Of a DNA stretch of 64,000 nucleotides, positions 7,254 through 16,201 are shown one piece after another (positions within the stretch are counted from its first letter, which is position 1; every line of letters starts with the position of its first letter). The stretch covers positions 62,001 through 126,000 of IMG/VR virus record IMGVR_UViG_3300048919_000048; one strand, written 5' to 3'. The notes under the pieces were generated by a model that was not told the DNA's origin, did no database searches, and saw only the letters and a list, made by a program, of their open reading frames with translations. The translations under genes and the position numbers were made by a program. The stretch comes from a virus.

Positions 7254-7719
7254 GATTTGTTTTAAGTGCGGGGCTGAAAAGCCCCTCACCGAATTCTATA
7301 AGCATAAAGGCATGGCTGACGGACATCTTAACAAGTGCAAGACCTGTACAAAGAAGGATGTCAGCGAGAACAGGGAAGATAAAGGAGAGTATTACAAGGA
7401 ATACGAAAAATCCCGTAATAAACTCCCGCATCGTGTTCAGGCCAGAAAGGATTATGCCCGAACTGAGGTCGGTGCTAAAAGTATCCAAAAGGCAAAGGAT
7501 TCCTATATCAAAAGGAACCCTAAAATCCGTGCGGCGCATATTGCTGTGGGGAATGCTGTCCGCGATGGTAAGTTGACAAGGGCGTCGTATTGCGATGTGT
7601 GCCGGGAGAATCTATTCACCGAGGCGCATCACTGCGATTACAACAAACCCCTTGAGGTGATGTGGTTGTGCGACAGATGCCATAAGGATTGGCACTTGAA
7701 CAATGACCCGATTTATTGA
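7234..7719 (+). CDS. HNH-type endonuclease with N-terminal zinc ribbon
   Basis: A 161-residue protein. The N-terminal CFKCG...CKTC pattern is a zinc ribbon, common before phage HNH domains. The middle is a basic helix. The C-terminus holds CDVC, EAHHCDY and CDRCHKDWH, the Cys/His framework of an HNH nuclease. ATG 7234 or 7246 are both possible; both lie inside the end of the SSB-like gene. It looks like a free-standing HNH gene or a homing-type insertion. Cleavage activity is inferred from the family. Confidence 0.7.
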   Translation: MQSMPCKICFKCGAEKPLTEFYKHKGMADGHLNKCKTCTKKDVSENREDKGEYYKEYEKSRNKLPHRVQARKDYARTEVGAKSIQKAKDSYIKRNPKIRAAHIAVGNAVRDGKLTRASYCDVCRENLFTEAHHCDYNKPLEVMWLCDRCHKDWHLNNDPIY

Positions 7720-7729
7720 AAAAGAAAAA

Positions 7730-7753
7730 GGCACCCAATCGGGTGCCTTTTTT
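7730..7753. terminator. Bidirectional terminator between convergent blocks
   Basis: GGCACCC (7730-7736) and GGGTGCC (7741-7747) form a 7-pair stem with a 4-base loop, flanked by an A run on the left and a T run on the right. It therefore works for the plus-strand HNH gene and for the minus-strand RCC1-type gene that ends at 7755. Confidence 0.9.
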
Positions 7754-7754
7754 A

Positions 7755-8921
7755 TTATACGTTGAACTCAGAAATGTTCTTGAACTTAGGTGAGTCATAA
7801 TGACCTTGGTTGATATCCGCCGTCCCGGTAAAGAACAGGTTGTTATCATAGACCATGAAATGACCGCCGTTCGGGGAACCAAGAGCGCCACCGTCAGGAT
7901 GAATGGTGATCTGATTGATCTTGGTTACATCCCATTCCCCTTGGAACATGAATGTCGGCTCCATCGGGGTGGTGTTTACAAGACCATCCGGTGTACCCTG
8001 AGGTCCGGTCCCATAGCCATACAATTTACCATCAACAGAGAAGAAGTTCGCAAAGTAACCCGTCGGCACCATGTAGCTGGTGAACCCCGCTCCGAATTTG
8101 GTTGTCTCCTTCCCGTAAGCTGAGTTACTCAATACCCCGATAGAGTAGATCATCTTGGTGGTAGGATCAGACGACATATACCCAATGAAGATCGTCAGTT
8201 CACCAAAGCAGATCATGTCCTCGATGAAAAATCCGGCGGGGGTGTTGATGAGGCGGAAGTTCGGTGATACGTCGGTGCTGCCATTGCCCAATACGTTACC
8301 AGGGAGTCCAGCAGCGTATGCAAGGCCCGTTGCGGAGTTCAGGTATACAGTACGAGACTCGATCACAGAAACACGCTTGACGGTGTTCTGGATGATTGTC
8401 GGGGTGGCATAGGATGTTGTCAGGCTACCCTTCCCCATACAGCCGTTGGCATTGATACCAGAACCAAACATACGCCCATCATTAAGTAGCCACATGGTGG
8501 CCCCAGGACCTCCGTGAACATCCTTGATCGTCGTCATGTCCAAAGTGGAGGTGATGGTGGATGGCAAGGCTGTCCAGTTAGGGACGTCAGATCCGATCCC
8601 CGTCAGCCCCGGCTGATAACCTGCAAATTTCCAAGCTCCTCCGTTATCCTCCGTCACAAAGCATTGACTCGCCCCGAAAACACGTTTAATGTTGGTAGCT
8701 GTCTTGTACCAAGTGTTATTGTTTGGTGTCAGGGTTCCATCACCAAGCTCCCCGTGGAGATTGTCGCCTTGAGTGTAGAGATCGCCATTGGTCAGCAGTA
8801 CGGCTACCGATTTTTTGTATCCATTGGTGACGTACCAAGTCGAAGCCACAGATTTTACAATGCCCGGCGGAAGCGGCAACTTCTTACCACCAGTTAGTGT
8901 CAGTGCAGGAATAGGGAACAT
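7755..8921 (-). CDS. RCC1-type beta-propeller tail protein
   Basis: A 388-residue protein with repeats of the RCC1 type: YTQGDNLHGELGDGT (about residues 49-63), then FGSGINANGCMGKGS, YAAGLPGNVLGNGS and YGYGTGPQGTPDG at roughly 50-80-residue intervals. Such repeats build a seven-bladed propeller. It is the last gene of the tail-fibre cluster and follows the segmented fibre gene, so it is probably the receptor-binding tip or an adhesin on the fibre. It ends at the bidirectional terminator. Confidence 0.7.
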   Translation of the reverse strand: MFPIPALTLTGGKKLPLPPGIVKSVASTWYVTNGYKKSVAVLLTNGDLYTQGDNLHGELGDGTLTPNNNTWYKTATNIKRVFGASQCFVTEDNGGAWKFAGYQPGLTGIGSDVPNWTALPSTITSTLDMTTIKDVHGGPGATMWLLNDGRMFGSGINANGCMGKGSLTTSYATPTIIQNTVKRVSVIESRTVYLNSATGLAYAAGLPGNVLGNGSTDVSPNFRLINTPAGFFIEDMICFGELTIFIGYMSSDPTTKMIYSIGVLSNSAYGKETTKFGAGFTSYMVPTGYFANFFSVDGKLYGYGTGPQGTPDGLVNTTPMEPTFMFQGEWDVTKINQITIHPDGGALGSPNGGHFMVYDNNLFFTGTADINQGHYDSPKFKNISEFNV

Positions 8922-8938
8922 AAAACCTCCAAAAAGAA

Positions 8939-8955
8939 AGCCGCCCGGAGGCGGC
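8939..8955 (-). terminator. Terminator of the segmented tail-fibre gene
   Basis: On the minus strand, AGCCGCC-TCCG-GGCGGCT is followed by TTCTTTTT. It lies 5 bases after the fibre gene stop and just before the ribosome site of the RCC1-type gene. Confidence 0.8.
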
Positions 8956-8959
8956 TGTA

Positions 8960-10687
8960 TTATCTGCGGCTGGTAATGACGGTGTCAATGACCTGGTCTT
9001 TACCACGATACAGCAGTTGAACGATAGTGGTCCCGCTTGCAGATGTGTCGAAATCACCGTCGCCGATCTTGACGAATTCCGGGCTGAACGTAACAGTACG
9101 GCCCCCGGTTGTGTCCTGAGTGAAGTACATCAGGATTGTGCCGCCAACGCCCCCGGTAAACAACCCGACAGGAGGCTTGACAAGGACGTTGCGATCAACG
9201 AGAATATCATAAAGGCTTGACGTGCCATCTGGGGTAAACTCAGAGCTTGTCAGGGCGATCAGTTTTGGTGGGATGTTGAAGAGGTCTGAGGTGACCTTAT
9301 CAAATTCCGCCGTCGTCCCGGTTGTTGCTCCGGTCACTGTCATACTCGTCGTTGTCACAGAGTGAGGGAGAATGTCCTTCCCATCAACAGACAGGTCGAT
9401 ACCTGTAACCGTACCAGTGACCACAAGATCCTTGACGGTAGTGGTTCCACCAACGGAGATGTTGCGAGTTACTGTTGCGTCAACACCCACGGTCAGGTTT
9501 GTGCCGACGTTAACTTCATTGTTTGTCACAACAGAGTTAGGGCGGATATCTTTACCATCGACATTGACGTCAAGTCCAGTAACCGTTCCGGTAATAACAA
9601 GGTCTTTGACCGTCGTCGTCCCGGTTGCGGTGATGTTCTTGCTGTTGACGAATTCAGATGCCGTAACAGAACGAGGGCGGATATCCTGACCATCGACGTT
9701 GGCAACAAAACCTTCAAGGTTGTTAACACGAAGGGTTCCGATTTCAGCAATACCATCAACAATCAGTTGTGGCTTCGGATCGTTAACCGGATCGCTGGTT
9801 GTACCTGACAGGTGCAGGTAATCACCCGCCGCATTCCCTTTCAGGTCTACAGACACGCCCCCGTTGTTAATGTCCCCAGCCGTCAACGTAGTGAAGTTTG
9901 CCACATCGGTACGGATTGTCCCAGTGGAAATCTCAAACGGCGTCAGGCTTGTCTTACGGGTGATCCCAACAGGGAACGGGGCCGTGGTGGTGAAGTTAAC
10001 ATAAGATGCAGAAGATGGCAACTCAATTTGACGAACACGCAGCAGGGCGTTGAGTGCGTCGATAGCTGACCCTGTGCTGGTGATCTTGCCAGTGACATCA
10101 AGATCTTTCGTAGTCGTTTTGTTGCGGACGTTGATGTTCTCAAAATCACTGTCACTCCCGATCTCGCCGATCTGCTGGCGAAGGACATCCAGTTCCGTTT
10201 GCACCCACTGGGTGTTAGGGATGGTCTGGGAGTTATCGCCCGCCGCCGGGGTAGGTGTGCGGGGGTTACCCCGGAAGTTCGGAGACTGGATCGGGGCGTA
10301 GATGTCCGCCATATTGGTTCGGTCAAGGAAGACTTTGAACTTTTTGTTGTTGGCAGGGTCATCCGTCATCACCGCTGGGTTTGACGTTGTCGCCGAAGGT
10401 GCATACCACCAAGCGGTCAGGCCGTTACTGTCGGTGAAGGTATAAAGCTGGTTGTACTCGGTGACGGAGCCACCATTGCGCCATGGCAACGGCGGGGTCT
10501 TGAAGTACAGGTTGTCCAAAAGTGCTTTACGGACAGAGGGGATTAGGCTACCATCTTCAGTTGTGGCCTGAGCAGTGCCATCCCCGTTGACTACGATGTG
10601 GAGGCGCTTGGAGTCCTCGATGATCTGATCAACAGCCTGATCAGCCTCAGAACTCAGCAACGCGATGATGTCAGTATTTGATGACAC
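8960..10687 (-). CDS. Tail fibre with repeated beta segments
   Basis: A 575-residue protein. After an N-terminal domain (about residues 1-190) the middle carries repeats of the form TTVKDLVVTGTVTGIDLSVD followed by GKDIxPxSV, spaced about 40-50 residues, typical of a trimeric fibre shaft. The C-terminus (about 480-575) is a separate beta-rich domain. It lies between a holin-like gene and the RCC1-type gene. A fibre or spike role is inferred from repeats and position. Confidence 0.65.
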   Translation of the reverse strand: MSSNTDIIALLSSEADQAVDQIIEDSKRLHIVVNGDGTAQATTEDGSLIPSVRKALLDNLYFKTPPLPWRNGGSVTEYNQLYTFTDSNGLTAWWYAPSATTSNPAVMTDDPANNKKFKVFLDRTNMADIYAPIQSPNFRGNPRTPTPAAGDNSQTIPNTQWVQTELDVLRQQIGEIGSDSDFENINVRNKTTTKDLDVTGKITSTGSAIDALNALLRVRQIELPSSASYVNFTTTAPFPVGITRKTSLTPFEISTGTIRTDVANFTTLTAGDINNGGVSVDLKGNAAGDYLHLSGTTSDPVNDPKPQLIVDGIAEIGTLRVNNLEGFVANVDGQDIRPRSVTASEFVNSKNITATGTTTVKDLVITGTVTGLDVNVDGKDIRPNSVVTNNEVNVGTNLTVGVDATVTRNISVGGTTTVKDLVVTGTVTGIDLSVDGKDILPHSVTTTSMTVTGATTGTTAEFDKVTSDLFNIPPKLIALTSSEFTPDGTSSLYDILVDRNVLVKPPVGLFTGGVGGTILMYFTQDTTGGRTVTFSPEFVKIGDGDFDTSASGTTIVQLLYRGKDQVIDTVITSRR

Positions 10688-10699
10688 GAGAATCTCCTC

Positions 10700-10963
10700 T
10701 TACTTTGAATCTTCGTTGTTGGAAACTTCAGCCTCTTTCTTGGCAATACCCCAGCGAAGATTGATGAGGTCACTCAGAAGGTGCGGTGCTACTACGGTAG
10801 GGGCATACACCCAAACGTACCACTCTGGGAGAGTGTTGCTGAAGCCGTACCAGAGGAAAACTGCCGTCATAGCCGCCATGCCGATGTTTGACCAAAACTT
10901 TGTGTGAGAAGCTTTGTCAGGTTCAATCGGGGAGGTTACGAGGTCTTTCAAGAATTTTAGCAT
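10700..10963 (-). CDS. Holin-like membrane protein
   Basis: An 87-residue protein with hydrophobic segments at about residues 25-42 and 48-68 and a charged C-terminus (KKEAEVSNNEDSK). The size, two-segment topology and position in a cluster of small membrane genes next to tail fibres fit a phage holin. No endolysin is recognised beside it, so the role is inferred. Confidence 0.5.
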   Translation of the reverse strand: MLKFLKDLVTSPIEPDKASHTKFWSNIGMAAMTAVFLWYGFSNTLPEWYVWVYAPTVVAPHLLSDLINLRWGIAKKEAEVSNNEDSK

Positions 10964-10986
10964 AGAACACCTTCATTATCAATGCG

Positions 10987-11445
10987 TCACACCAGATGGG
11001 CAACAAGGACAAATGCCAGAACTGAACCCGTTCTGAGCCATTCGGATACGGTATTGTCCTTCCAGGAGTAAACGAAGATGAATACCTCAATGAAGTATCT
11101 ATGAGCATCCTGTACTGCGAAGGAGTAGATCCAATCTGGGAAAAAGATCGGGTATTGGATTGCGAATACTTGTACCAGCATCATAGGCACTGCCAAAGTC
11201 AAAATGGCGATTTGACGATACCCTCGGACAAAGAGTGCCACGGTAAATAAAAGTATTGAATCCAATGCCCAAGCTGTGGTAAAGTACAGCGTAATGTCGA
11301 AGAACTCGGCCCCGCTGAAAAACCAAAACATCAGGTTTTCAAGAACAAGGTAGGCGAGGCATAGCCCCGCCATTACCTTGGCCCCGGCATCCGGGCGGGT
11401 TGCCAGGATGACGAAGCAGAGTCCAAAGATAATGGACGTGATCAT
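10987..11445 (-). CDS. Polytopic membrane protein
   Basis: A 152-residue protein that is largely hydrophobic with about five membrane segments (roughly residues 2-16, 23-43, 50-72, 78-96, 105-127). It overlaps the upstream coiled-coil membrane gene by 4 bases. Together with the two flanking small membrane genes it may serve in lysis or its timing, but no family was recognised. Confidence 0.6.
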   Translation of the reverse strand: MITSIIFGLCFVILATRPDAGAKVMAGLCLAYLVLENLMFWFFSGAEFFDITLYFTTAWALDSILLFTVALFVRGYRQIAILTLAVPMMLVQVFAIQYPIFFPDWIYSFAVQDAHRYFIEVFIFVYSWKDNTVSEWLRTGSVLAFVLVAHLV

Positions 11446-11780
11446 TTGTTTCGACGGCTCTCCAGCATTACGTTGAGTACGGAGCGGATGTCTTTCTGAA
11501 GAGCGTTGTTCTCTTCTTTCGCTTCCTTACGCATGTCGTTAATGTCGGAGCGGATGTCGGTGATAGTGTCGGTGAGATGCTTGATCTTACGATCGAGAAT
11601 ATCATCAATACTATCCTTACTGACCATGCTTTCACGCAGCCGGATGATGTCTTTTTCAAGAGCATCCTGCTTTTCCTGCATTTTCTTAAAGTCTGAGTAA
11701 AAGATTTTGAGTACCCCCAACAATAGGAAAGTCACCAAACCCCAAAGAGACTTCAGAATCAACATAATATCAAGAGCCAT
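11442..11780 (-). CDS. Membrane-anchored coiled-coil protein
   Basis: A 112-residue protein with start at 11780, where AGGAGAAG precedes the ATG; a longer frame to 11804 has no such site. One hydrophobic segment (about residues 3-24) is followed by a long charged coiled coil (about 30-112). The build resembles lysis-accessory or DUF1515-like phage proteins. It is coupled to the membrane gene downstream by overlap. Confidence 0.6.
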   Translation of the reverse strand: MALDIMLILKSLWGLVTFLLLGVLKIFYSDFKKMQEKQDALEKDIIRLRESMVSKDSIDDILDRKIKHLTDTITDIRSDINDMRKEAKEENNALQKDIRSVLNVMLESRRNK

Positions 11781-11821
11781 GTGTCTTCTCCTGGGGCCGA
11801 GCAAGTGCCCGGCCTAAAAGG

Positions 11822-12337
11822 TTATGCAGTGGTGAATTCGGACCAGTCAACATCCCCTGCCGGGGTGTCGTCAGAAATCCGGTTTAGTTTAATACGAAGC
11901 TTGCGGAGAGCGTTGTATTTCTCAACCTCCTCGTCCGTAGCATCGCCCAAATCGACTGCATCCTGGAGAGGAACAATCAGATAGTTCAGCTTCTTGTAAG
12001 CCTCCTCCTTTCTGACAGATGTTGGGACCGATGGGTCAACATCCACCTGGTAGAGTTTCTTACCGTCGTAGATCCAAGTCTTGTCGAAAAGATTGAAACC
12101 TTCCGGCAGGACGTTAATATCCACAATGGAGAGTCCATGGGGCTGAGTAAAGACAAGATTCTTAGACTCAGTTGCACAACGAACGACCCCGAAGCTGTCA
12201 AACAAAACAACGTACTTCTTCGTGAATTTTGAACGTGTCTGGTAAAAGTCACGGCCCTTATCGTCACAAAGATACTGGATGCCCTCCCCGAAGGATTTCT
12301 CCTCCGGGTCATATGGGCGAATGTTATTCATTCGCAT
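11822..12337 (-). CDS. Tail fibre assembly chaperone (Tfa-like)
   Basis: A 171-residue protein with the Tfa C-terminal pattern: a helix DATDEEVEKYNALRKLRIKL near residues 132-151, followed by a short strand ending in W. Tfa proteins help fold or cap the distal end of tail fibres. It lies immediately downstream of the large fibre gene at 12341-13963, the usual arrangement. The N-terminal half is family-typical beta structure. Confidence 0.7.
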   Translation of the reverse strand: MRMNNIRPYDPEEKSFGEGIQYLCDDKGRDFYQTRSKFTKKYVVLFDSFGVVRCATESKNLVFTQPHGLSIVDINVLPEGFNLFDKTWIYDGKKLYQVDVDPSVPTSVRKEEAYKKLNYLIVPLQDAVDLGDATDEEVEKYNALRKLRIKLNRISDDTPAGDVDWSEFTTA

Positions 12338-12340
12338 TTA

Positions 12341-13963
12341 TTAGCCCTCGACAATTACCCATTCACCATTCACCTGCTTCAGAAGCGCCTTAAACTCGAT
12401 GTACTCGGCAGACTCTTTCTGGCGGACGTAAGTTACAACACAACCCGGAGGTGCCTGCAATGGGTCACCACGCTGCTGTACGCCGAGCTTGATGTCTTCC
12501 AGTGTCGGGGTAACAACCTCAGGGACAATCGTCACGGCACGAGTGGTAGAAACACCAGACAGTGTTCCTCGGACGGTGATTGTCGCTGTGCCCGGAGACA
12601 CACCAGTAACATACCCGGCGCTGTTCACAACAGCCACCCCGGCATTACTGGTCAGGTATTGCAAAGGTTCAGTCGCGCTGCTTGGGGTTCTGTTTACCGT
12701 CAACATCTTAGACTCATCGACCTGGATGTTACCCGGGTCTGCTACAGACAGACCTGTCAGGACTGAGTAGCTCGTAACTTGGATAACGGAGTTCATCCCG
12801 GTGGAGATGGATGCGATGATGTTCGTCGTGCCAGCACCAACCAGAGTGATCAGGCCGGAAGAGTTTACTGTCGCCACCGCAGGGTTCTGGCTGGTCCAAG
12901 TGACCGGGTACTGACCTGCAATTGAGGACGGCAGGACGTTGGCTGTGGCCTGCACGGAGTAACCAACACGGTTGCTGATGGTGTCTGGAGAAACCACGAT
13001 AGCCGTTGGTGACTGACCACCAGAGCTTTGCGCCTGATCCGTCTTGATGATATACATCACGGCGGCGTTCTTAGGACGGGTTTCCACCCCACCTTCGCTC
13101 ATGGCTTTAGTTGTGGACAGCGGCAAGCGGATAATGTAGTTATCGCTCTTGTTAGCACCACTAAGTTCATACCCAACAGTCCCCGCCGGGTACGGACCAG
13201 AAATGATGGAAGCACCTGCCGGAATACTGGCATTCTGGTACACCATCTGGAGGTAGTGCTCGTGAGCTTTCAGGGAGTCATCCTGAATAGATCCGAGACC
13301 ACGGTTAGGTTGCTCGTCGTATGCCGGGGAACCATGTGCCCAACCACGCAGGAACAGGCCACGGTAATCTGGGACAGTGTTGCGTCCGAGAACACCATAA
13401 AGCTTAGGGTTCTGTCCGGTGTTAAACACCTGACCGTTACACTCCAGCCACCCGTTTGGCGGGGTTGCACCAGGCCAAGGGATGATAGCGCCGATCGGAA
13501 CAAGACGAGGCTCAAGCTCGTCAATACGCCCGTTTACCTGTGCAATGGCAGAATCAAAGTCTTGACGCAGTTGAGTCAGATCGTTTCGAACACCTTGGAT
13601 CTCGTTCTTCAGTTCAAGAACTTTCTGGTCCACATAACGCTTCAGATCAGCAACACTCTGTTGGAGGTTGGTGATATCTTGACGAATAACGTTCAACTGC
13701 TGGTTAATGCGGGCTTCAAGTTCTTGCAGCAAGCGGGCAATTTCAGCCTCAAGCTCAGGGAACTTCTCATTAACAATCCAGTCGATCCACCCGGAGGACT
13801 GGTTGAGGATGTAGTTGAATTCCTCAGTGGCTGGCTTCTGTCCTTTATCATAGCCTTTGTCGAGCAAGTCGTCAATAGGCTTAGATTTGTTTGGTTTGCC
13901 AGTTCCCGGAAGGTTTACGTCCTCACGTGCCCAGACGTAAATTGGGTCCGTTGGTCTAGCCAT
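12341..13963 (-). CDS. Tail fibre with collar and Ig-like domains
   Basis: A 540-residue protein started at 13963; the longer frame to 14128 runs into the gene before it. N-terminal residues 1-70 look like a baseplate-docking domain and about 70-155 are coiled coil. About 157-185 is a phage tail-collar segment (VPIGAIIPWPG...NGWLECNG). About 310-390 and 395-470 are two bacterial Ig-like (Big_2) domains with the pattern VATVNSSGLITLVGAGTT. A short C-terminal domain follows. Probably the main side fibre, assembled with the Tfa-like chaperone. Confidence 0.8.
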   Translation of the reverse strand: MARPTDPIYVWAREDVNLPGTGKPNKSKPIDDLLDKGYDKGQKPATEEFNYILNQSSGWIDWIVNEKFPELEAEIARLLQELEARINQQLNVIRQDITNLQQSVADLKRYVDQKVLELKNEIQGVRNDLTQLRQDFDSAIAQVNGRIDELEPRLVPIGAIIPWPGATPPNGWLECNGQVFNTGQNPKLYGVLGRNTVPDYRGLFLRGWAHGSPAYDEQPNRGLGSIQDDSLKAHEHYLQMVYQNASIPAGASIISGPYPAGTVGYELSGANKSDNYIIRLPLSTTKAMSEGGVETRPKNAAVMYIIKTDQAQSSGGQSPTAIVVSPDTISNRVGYSVQATANVLPSSIAGQYPVTWTSQNPAVATVNSSGLITLVGAGTTNIIASISTGMNSVIQVTSYSVLTGLSVADPGNIQVDESKMLTVNRTPSSATEPLQYLTSNAGVAVVNSAGYVTGVSPGTATITVRGTLSGVSTTRAVTIVPEVVTPTLEDIKLGVQQRGDPLQAPPGCVVTYVRQKESAEYIEFKALLKQVNGEWVIVEG

Positions 13964-13973
13964 TAAAATCTCC

Positions 13974-14618
13974 TCAGTTGAAGGCCCAGTCTTCTTCGTC
14001 GTCAGAAACGTACACGAGGGTGGACATACCACCCGCACCAGTGCGTTCTTCGTCGTAGACCGATGCGAATCCGAATGCCTGAGCATCCCCGCTGAACCCG
14101 AATGGATAACCTTGGTTCTCAACCACACGGAGGTGAGTCACCAGAGGTAGCATGTCAATGATTTCCGGGAGGATATCCGTGACTTCCATACAGGTATTGA
14201 AAATGTTAATATCGAGACGGTAGTTGTAGCCTTTGTAGGTTGTAACTCCGTCTTCCCCAAAGAGTTGCTTCAGGGTGGCGATGATGTCTGCACGGGTCCC
14301 GCTTTTGGAGTTGTTCCCGGTCAAGATCATGATCACAGCGCGATATTCTGGGTCATTCAAACCGTTACGGTAAATGCCCAATTGTCTGCCGATTTCATCA
14401 AGGATGGCGTCTTCAGCGTTCAGCGTGGTACGCAGTTCTGCAAGCTCGACCATCTTCTTGTCGATATATTCAAGGCGTTCCAGCAAGATCCGTAGAGTCT
14501 TCTCGAAGTTTTCTTTGCCGTCGAAGATACCGGAAGGGAGGTAATCAATACCCCCCTGCACGAAATCCGGCAGAGGGTGGATGTGGTTAACATCCTTCAG
14601 TACAACTTCCTCTGCCAT
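13974..14618 (-). CDS. Baseplate protein, DUF2612/tail protein I-like
   Basis: A 214-residue protein with DAILDEIGRQLGIYRNGLND near residues 70-89 and a following helical-strand domain, as in DUF2612 baseplate proteins of P2-like and DUF3383-sheath phages. These proteins join the wedge to the tail fibres. The gene lies between gpJ-like and fibre genes in the usual baseplate order. Confidence 0.75.
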   Translation of the reverse strand: MAEEVVLKDVNHIHPLPDFVQGGIDYLPSGIFDGKENFEKTLRILLERLEYIDKKMVELAELRTTLNAEDAILDEIGRQLGIYRNGLNDPEYRAVIMILTGNNSKSGTRADIIATLKQLFGEDGVTTYKGYNYRLDINIFNTCMEVTDILPEIIDMLPLVTHLRVVENQGYPFGFSGDAQAFGFASVYDEERTGAGGMSTLVYVSDDEEDWAFN

Positions 14619-14627
14619 TTTTACTCC

Positions 14628-16112
14628 TTACACGATCTGACTGAAGATCACGTCCTCAGGTTCCAAAGAGAAGACCTCCGTCGTCCCCGCCGTAACGTCT
14701 GTGTTGACGTAGGAGGAATCAGGGGCACCTTTGTTCTTGATGTCCACAAAGACCTGTGTGAATCGATCCGGGGAGGTTGAACTCATGACAGTTCCCACTA
14801 GACGAACGTTATAAAGCGTCCCGGCGATCATTGTACCGTTCACCGCTGTCGCCAGGCCGTTTGCGATGCTCGTCTCTTCCGTAACAGACAGTGGGCGTCC
14901 ACGGTAACGAACACGGATCTGAAGCTCACGGGCAGTTGCCTTCGTGTGCCAGATTCGTTCAATCTGGTCATCTTCAGTGGTGATGTCGTAGAACGTGTCA
15001 CCATACGTGTTATTCGATGCAGCGATCGTGTCATAAAGCACTTGACTAATCTCTGCCGTTCCTCCACCATAACACACAGTCATGAAGCGATAAGGTGGGA
15101 TTCCCAAACTGTTGGTCTTGTCCGTATTGTTGTTGAAGATACGAACCTTCTCAATGCCTTCCACCTTGTTCAGGAGCGCCGCCAGAATTGCCGGGCGGGT
15201 AGCCTTCCCTTCGTTGATGGACTGAGTGGCACGGATTCGGTATTCGTTGTCAGATTCAACATCTGATCCGTCGATGAAGGCCGTCAGGTTATCCATCGCC
15301 ACAAATCCACCCGGTGTTGGGTTGATGGTGGTAACGGAGTGGATATCACGAGAGATGTAGCCCGGCTCGATAGAGCGGACATCCATTGAGATGGTCTTTG
15401 TGCCAACCATCGGGTTTGTACGGAAGTCAACTCGACTTGACAGGCCGATCATGTTCTTGTTAGAATCATAACCGATGTACAACGCCCCTTCGGCTGAATC
15501 AATGATGATCCTGTCTTGGTTGGAAAGGATCGTGTTATTTACGATGAAGTCCTTGATTTGCCCGAAGAATGTCATCAGGGGCTGTCCGGATGTCGCCGTA
15601 AGATTCAGGGTGAGGGTTTTTACAGTCTGGTCGGTTGTGTTCTGGATTTGGAATCGGTAAGATCCGACTGTCAAATCCGTACCCCGGATTAGCTGGGCCA
15701 CAATATTACCTGCCACCTGAACATCAGATGATAGCTCGTAATCAGTATCAATGGTGTAGGTAGAGGCAGAATAAATCATATTGTACGGGACTGAGGAATC
15801 GATCGTCATGACGACTGTCCCGGTACTGCGGGTCTTTCCGAGGCGGTAGATACCGCGCTTGCCCAACAGGTCGTCCAAGTAGATGCCCTCGGCACCTTGC
15901 ATGGTCTGGGCGTAGTATACGGACCCCATCAAGAGCCAGAGTTGGTACTCTCGCTCGTTAAAAATCTGAATCAGCTTGTCCGCAACGGAGTTGCTCTCGG
16001 TGTTGAAATCTTCACCAAAGGCGGACTTGAAAGTCTTCTTCGTTTCTTGAACAAGGTCATCCATCGGCGGGAGGTTAAATCCACTGCCTGTCAAACCATA
16101 ATTCTCCGCCAT
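14628..16112 (-). CDS. Baseplate J-like wedge protein
   Basis: A 494-residue protein of the Baseplate_J family: N-terminal helix MDDLVQETKKTFKSAFGEDF, then AQTMQGAEGIYLDDLLGKRG near residues 67-86, and DGSDVESDNEYRIRATQSIN near 281-300. It forms the baseplate wedge ring. Upstream is a terminator (16178-16200) and an AT-rich promoter-like stretch, so it may open its own transcript. Downstream genes follow closely. Confidence 0.9.
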   Translation of the reverse strand: MAENYGLTGSGFNLPPMDDLVQETKKTFKSAFGEDFNTESNSVADKLIQIFNEREYQLWLLMGSVYYAQTMQGAEGIYLDDLLGKRGIYRLGKTRSTGTVVMTIDSSVPYNMIYSASTYTIDTDYELSSDVQVAGNIVAQLIRGTDLTVGSYRFQIQNTTDQTVKTLTLNLTATSGQPLMTFFGQIKDFIVNNTILSNQDRIIIDSAEGALYIGYDSNKNMIGLSSRVDFRTNPMVGTKTISMDVRSIEPGYISRDIHSVTTINPTPGGFVAMDNLTAFIDGSDVESDNEYRIRATQSINEGKATRPAILAALLNKVEGIEKVRIFNNNTDKTNSLGIPPYRFMTVCYGGGTAEISQVLYDTIAASNNTYGDTFYDITTEDDQIERIWHTKATARELQIRVRYRGRPLSVTEETSIANGLATAVNGTMIAGTLYNVRLVGTVMSSTSPDRFTQVFVDIKNKGAPDSSYVNTDVTAGTTEVFSLEPEDVIFSQIV

Positions 16113-16177
16113 TACTCCTCCTGCGCTTAAATTAGGCGATAAGCGTATTTTATCATATTACACTGAGAATTAAAAGA

Positions 16178-16200
16178 AAAGGGAGCCAGAGGCTCCCTTT
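16178..16200 (-). terminator. Terminator after gp25-like gene
   Basis: On the minus strand GGGAGCC-TCT-GGCTCCC is flanked by AAA and followed by TTTTCTTTT. It lies directly after the stop of the gp25-like gene. Confidence 0.85.
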
Positions 16201-16201
16201 G

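Noticed and set aside
5964-7289. 441-residue minus-strand frame opposite the SSB-like gene
   Set aside because: It is antisense to a gene with clear motif and start, crosses the HNH start, and has no promoter or ribosome site.
7234-7719. HNH gene as part of an intron or intein
   Set aside because: The SSB-like frame is continuous to its own stop and no split host gene or splice motif is visible.
13028-13966. 312-residue plus-strand frame opposite the collar/Ig-like fibre
   Set aside because: It is antisense to a gene with recognised domains; composition is shadow-like.
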